Assembly: GCA_947652605.1 (NCBI GenBank) | Contig: OX393581.1 | Coordinates: 26,158,788 to 26,222,787 of the forward strand | Source: Elmis aenea | Lineage: Eukaryota; Arthropoda; Insecta; Coleoptera; Elmidae | Length of the DNA: 64,000 bases | Reading direction: 5' to 3' | Part shown: positions 59,470-64,000 of the stretch, piece after piece | Position numbering within the stretch: position 1 is the first letter of the stretch | Layout: each line of letters opens with the position of its first letter | The notes under the pieces: generated by a model | Database searches by the model: none | The model's input: only the letters and a program-made list of their open reading frames with translations | Told to the model about the DNA's origin: nothing | Made by a program: the position numbers and the translations under genes

Positions 59470-60327
59470 GGAGACCTGGAATGAAAGTAACATGGCTACG
59501 TTGTAACAGTGCCTATAGTTTCTTTAATTTTTGGTATATGTCGCCCTAAGCGCTTATGCAATGTTCATTTACATCCACTTCCCTACCTACATTGCTAGTT
59601 TTCATCTGTCATAAAGGTTAAGTTTTTGCCAGCCAGAGTCACTGTTTTCCGTCTAAAAGTTAATGCGTTGTCACCGGTCGAGTGACTTTTAGGCGATCTC
59701 TAAAACAGGAACAAAAAAAGTACCTACATTATTATGTTCTACATTTTGTTAGCTATTGGTGGATGCAATAAAATTTGACGTTGGAATCGTTGTTAATTGT
59801 GGATTCCCTCCAATTTGTTTTGTGTACACTTGGAGTCAAAAGTAACAGTGTTACAACCAACCCCAATCAATTTTTTCACTTACAAATGTTCATTCTTAGC
59901 ACATAATTGGTGGTTTTCTTCGTAGATGAGAACATACAAAACTTGTCGGATTAATTTTCCAATTTGTTGTATTTTTTGTTTCACATTTTTGAATTTTTTT
60001 AATTTTGCTAATGGGTATTTTGGAATGAAATATTAATTTTGTTGATGAATACTAATATATTTACCCACTACTTATAAATTGTAAATTATTTTGCCGTTAC
60101 AACTTACACCGATCATTGTTATTTTAAGCCCCAACGTTGAGCTTGGAAGTAACAGCGGTCTTACTACAGAAAAAAATCTCACATATGCTTTACGAAACAT
60201 ATGAAATAAATATCTTGGAAGGAAGACAAATGTCCGATCTATCATTAAATTTGGATGTAAAAAACTTGTTATACTCTATGAGAAATTAAATAGAAACAAA
60301 AAAATGTTACTTTCATCCCCGGTCTCC
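59470..60327. mobile_element. Terminal-inverted-repeat element, 858 bp, class unclear
   Basis: Left GGAGACCTGGAATGAAAGTAA and right, inverted, GGAGACCGGGGATGAAAGTAA form a terminal repeat of about 23 bp with few mismatches. The motif gtaacagtg/gtaacagcg recurs at 59504, 59842 and 60149. No target duplication of standard length was seen and no ORF is present. Confidence 0.7.
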
Positions 60328-61574
60328 TGCCTGAGAAATAAAAAAAAAGGAGGTCAAAATTACTAACGAAGTATTTTGACACAGTATGTGATACATTTTG
60401 TTAAACTTGTAGAAGCTAATTAAAAGATACATTACCGATAAACGTTTAACCATAAATGAGTTCTAGCGCCCAAAAATATTACCATATTACTAGTACATGC
60501 AATTTACTGGCAATTTGAATAATATTTGATATACAATTATTTTTTTAAAAGTAAAACCACGCCTTATTGCACTAATCCGCTTCAAAATGTAACGGATGGT
60601 TAACTCTCGGTATTAAGCAATTTTGTTGGCACTATGGTAACGATGTTTGACGTAAACGGTGCTTTCTACAACCAAACTTAAGGTTTTTTTTCTTTTGATT
60701 TCCAGAGGGGCATGATAATTATAGTTAATTCTTGGGTACAAATTCAGCAAACAGAGATCAAAGATGTTAATTTTTCATAGACTAAGTGAGTTACGAATTT
60801 TATTATAGTTGTATTACATTGATAAATACATTTGCTATATACTTTTAAACCAAGATTATTGAATATAAGATTGTAAAGATATTCTTAAGGTATGTAGGTA
60901 ACTCACCAAATGTCGAACGAAGACATTTAATTAGCAAACCAACGGAATAATCAAAATTCAATTGAAAATAATTACGTTTTTAAATATAACTATTATTTGA
61001 AATATTCGAAGACGATATTTTTTGAATGAATTAAAAGACGATTAAAATTACGCAATAGAGCATTGGCCTTCAAATTTGCATTTCTATGCAATACGATTAA
61101 ATCAGCTACTAGAAAACGTTAAAAAAATTAAGATCTGAGCAGAACCTATCAAAATAATGGCAACTGTTACTTTTAATTGATGCATAATTGGATTTTATCG
61201 ACCATTAAATTTGTATGTATATTTCTTTTAGCTTTAAATGGGACTGCCATAGCTCTACTGTTAGTATTTATTGAAATTAAAACCAAGTTTTACATTAACT
61301 TTGCTGTACTTAACTTTGAGGATATAAGTACTACTAGCATTTTTTTTGTTTAAATTTAGTGCCCGGTTTTTAAAAATTAATAATTGTTTATAAAATAATT
61401 TTGGAAGTATTTTTCAAGAATTATTTTTACCTATTTACATATAAATTTATGATATATTATTATTACGTCAAATAATTTAATTGATTTGCATTATTATCTG
61501 TGACAACAAAGTTTAGTAAAAACTCCTTTTAACGGAGCCCTCTTACGTCGATGTCTTCAAAATTGTATGCTGTT
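60328..61574. other. AT-rich non-coding sequence
   Basis: Nothing recognised. Confidence 0.45.
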
Positions 61575-61806
61575 CAGTAGGGGTGGGCGATATCCACATT
61601 CCGATGTCGAATATCGATATATCGACATATCGAATTTTTGATATAAAAGCGGCGCGAAGCTAAAAAAAGTCGATAAAAAAGTGAAAAAAGAGACTGGTGA
61701 CCTTAAAAAAAAAAAAAAACGCTTCTCGCCCTCAAAATATCGATATGTCGATATATCGATATATCAATATCAAAATTATATCGATATTTATCGATATATC
61801 GCCATG
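61575..61806. mobile_element. Decayed hAT-like element with TATCGATA-type repeats
   Basis: CAGTAGGGGTGGGCGATATC on the left and gatatatcgcc on the right (inverse of the inner part of the left end) enclose many overlapping copies of atatcgatatatcgacat. The outermost right bases are lost or changed. An A-run occurs at about 61708-61722. No ORF. Confidence 0.6.
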
Positions 61807-61899
61807 AAAGATGAATACATTGCCTTTTTGAATAAAATATAATACGCTTTTTATTGTGGGTAACAAACGGCGACAAATTTCATTGTTATATCTCTCCTA

Positions 61900-62024
61900 G
61901 GCCCAATTGCATTAAAGGCTTCACATCGCATCTCAAAGTAAACTTTGAGACAGGTAAAGAAAACTCAGTGTAAAAGTTCTAGGTTAACTTAATAGGCGAT
62001 GTGAAGTGCTTTATGCAATCGGAC
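61900..62024. repeat. Short foldback, about 125 bp
   Basis: cccaattgcattaaaggcttcacatcgc on the left pairs with gcgatgtgaagtgctttatgcaatcgg on the right (each given here in two shared blocks: cttcacatcgc/gcgatgtgaag and attgcat/atgcaat). A second small stem, tcaaagtaaactttga, lies inside. A likely miniature transposable element. The frame at 62001-62240 starts in its right arm and has no motif. Confidence 0.72.
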
Positions 62025-64000
62025 GTTAGTGTGCGATATGTAATCTACTCGCACATATCTTTCGTAAGGAAGCTATTTTATCATTTGAATTTAGCGGACA
62101 ATTACTTTCCTTTAATAGTCCGCTTAATCGAGGTTTTACCTGTAACACGTTTTTATTATATCTGCAAACCAAAACGAATACATTTATGTGCTAAAAAGAT
62201 AGCATCTTTCAAGAGGCGCTTAATTAGAAAATTAAATTAGTCGTTTTATAAATAAACCTGTATAATATTCCTGATTGCTCTTTGTCAGGTCTGCCAACTG
62301 AAATACATTTAATAAGAACTAAAAAATTGTTAATTAAGGGTTTAAAAAGCTTGCATATTGCCTGCTGTAATCACACTGTGAAGTATTTATTTTTCAAAAC
62401 ATAAAATAAAACAGTGTACAATGCAATAATGGCAAAGGGACGGGGCAAAAACCTTTCGTCATTAGTCGGTGTACCCAATAAACTCCTACCTAATTTGACG
62501 CCTATGGCGTGAACACTCATAACCAATCACCTGTCTAGTTACACTTTTGATTAATTTTCAATCAATTGTTGTCGATGATTAATCATCAAATTGAACTACT
62601 GGAGAAGCACCAACTTCAGGTAGTCAGCTCAGTCTTTTATTAACCTCTTTTATGGAAAAATTCCTTATTATATTGTGTAACATAAGAGAACTAATATCAC
62701 CATATACAATTGTTTTGAAAGAGTTAAACAGGTGAAAAATAAATGTGTTACTTTTTACATATTAATCTTTAAGTACATATTTGACCAATGGCTGATTTTA
62801 ACAAACAATTTTTAAACAGTTTAGATTGCAAAATAATATATATTAGTAGTAATTCTGTTTAATTAGGTTAAAATGGTTTAGTCCTACGGCCTCTAAAAGT
62901 AAGATTAAGGAAGTTACGTTCTAAACAAGCATACTCATTTAAAGATTTTCGTATTTAGAAAAATTACCTTTTGCGATATGATTTTTATAAGTATCAAAAT
63001 ATATTTACAACAAACTTAAGGTAAAATCATGCAGTAATTGTTTTGAGGATCAAACTTTTTTTTTATAAATGTTATTACATGAATTTGCTTTACGTGTATT
63101 TGCGGCTCTACTCGTGCCATACTCTGAATATTCCAGTGTAGCAAAAGTCAGTTGGTAGTCACATAAAGATCAACGGCTTTACACACTGCTGAGAAAATTA
63201 TGAATATATCCACAAATAAATTACTCCAATAGTACTAAAAACCATATTTATGTGTTAATAATGGTCCACGCTACTGTATTTTTAATTCCCCATAAAACGA
63301 TCAAAATTCCACGGCATTGTTTAGAGACCTACAGCTATCGTTTCTGTCAGAGTTGTTAATAATAACTTATAATAAAGCATGGACTTTTTTGTTAATAACT
63401 CAGTCCGCCCTCATCAAAGCTAACAAAAGCGCCCAATAATCTTTTTATGGCGAGCATTGTGATTGCAACGCGCTCTGGCGGTCAGCGGGAGCCTGACGTC
63501 ACCATTCATTATGTTGAAACAACAGGCCGTGATCGACACCTTTGTGTGTGAGAAAAGTGTGAACTGGTACTGATCGTGAAAGTCAAACACAAAAGCAAAT
63601 AACACGGTTATAATAAGAAACTATCCATCATCTATTACGACCACAAAACAAAGCTTAAACAAAACCAACAATTTTACTCTATAGGGTTTTTAACAGACAC
63701 AAAGTTGCACACTATCGCATATGCCGTTCTGCATTTAAATGTTGAAACTGTATTTCATAATAAAACCGTGATCATCTATTGTCAGGCTTAAATTTACTTT
63801 AGAAGGCAAAAATTGTCTATCATAAATCTATTGTTTACACGGAAATCAATGCTGATTTTATTACAAAGGAAATGTATACTTAAACGTTACATACTAATTG
63901 ATTCTTAATTATTTTTTCTACTACCACTAATGTAAATGACTCTTACCGCACAGCCTGTATGCATAGTAAGCGAGTTCTAACGCACGGTAAGCAAAACGCA
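62025..64000. other. Non-coding, with a GC-richer block near 63400-63640
   Basis: Most is AT-rich and featureless. 63400-63560 contains a balanced-composition patch with gacgtcac and cttttatggcg. It shows no transposon ends and no convincing coding frame (a 61-codon minus frame has no motif). It is a candidate conserved regulatory element only. Confidence 0.35.

Noticed and set aside
1..64000. CRISPR arrays, operons, bacterial promoters or rRNA
   Set aside because: None is present. The sequence is eukaryotic in gene structure and transposon content, and the tandem repeat at 35631 has no spacer organisation.

Overview
This window looks like a piece of an insect nuclear chromosome, most likely from a beetle. 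The evidence is a strongly AT-rich background, GT-AG introns, an insect-type Pax gene, and a dense mix of insect-style transposons (hAT, Tc1/mariner-like, PIF/Harbinger, RTE- and Jockey-type LINEs, a tRNA-derived SINE). There is no sign of bacterial gene organisation, CRISPR or operons. The beetle assignment is an inference from the transposon types and gene character and was not tested by search.

The only convincing host gene is the 3' end of an eyegone/twin-of-eyegone (eyg/toe) orthologue on the + strand at 11812-12828. Two coding exons are separated by a 55-bp intron at the classic homeodomain 46/47 position. They encode the last part of the RED half of the paired domain, an Ala/Pro/Ser-rich linker, a complete Ser50 paired-class homeodomain, an acidic motif and the C-terminus. 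Earlier exons were not found, so the preceding intron probably covers everything from at least position 1 to 11811. That intron has been invaded by a hAT MITE, a 1.6-kb hAT element with a nested foldback, and a 1.06-kb Tc1/mariner-like foldback.

Downstream of the poly(A) signals (13052-13073) the remaining 51 kb is intergenic, or intronic to genes whose exons cannot be proved here. Two very short exon-like blocks (14270-14326 and 16799-16846, + strand) and one 100-nt exon-like block on the minus strand (45035-45134) are the only non-transposon hints of other transcripts.

The rest is a transposon landscape. From left to right: a palindromic repeat (15.5 kb), a hAT element rich in CGTTTTCGTT-like repeats (17.5-18.7 kb), a PIF/Harbinger-type element with a large ORF-bearing palindromic core (18.8-20.0 kb), an RTE-like LINE fragment with ORF1 and endonuclease on the minus strand (20.3-22.4 kb), several LINE reverse-transcriptase scraps (25.7, 32.9, 33.7, 41.4, 51.6, 52.4 and 58.2 kb), a SINE (38.9 kb), a 146-bp tandem repeat (35.6 kb), second copies of repeats also seen earlier (30.3, 43.9, 46.5, 48.1 and 55.2 kb), and further hAT and unclassified terminal-inverted-repeat elements up to 62 kb. 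Many hAT insertions still carry exact or near-exact 8-bp target duplications, so their boundaries are well fixed. All LINE copies visible are broken. I see no intact transposase or reverse transcriptase.
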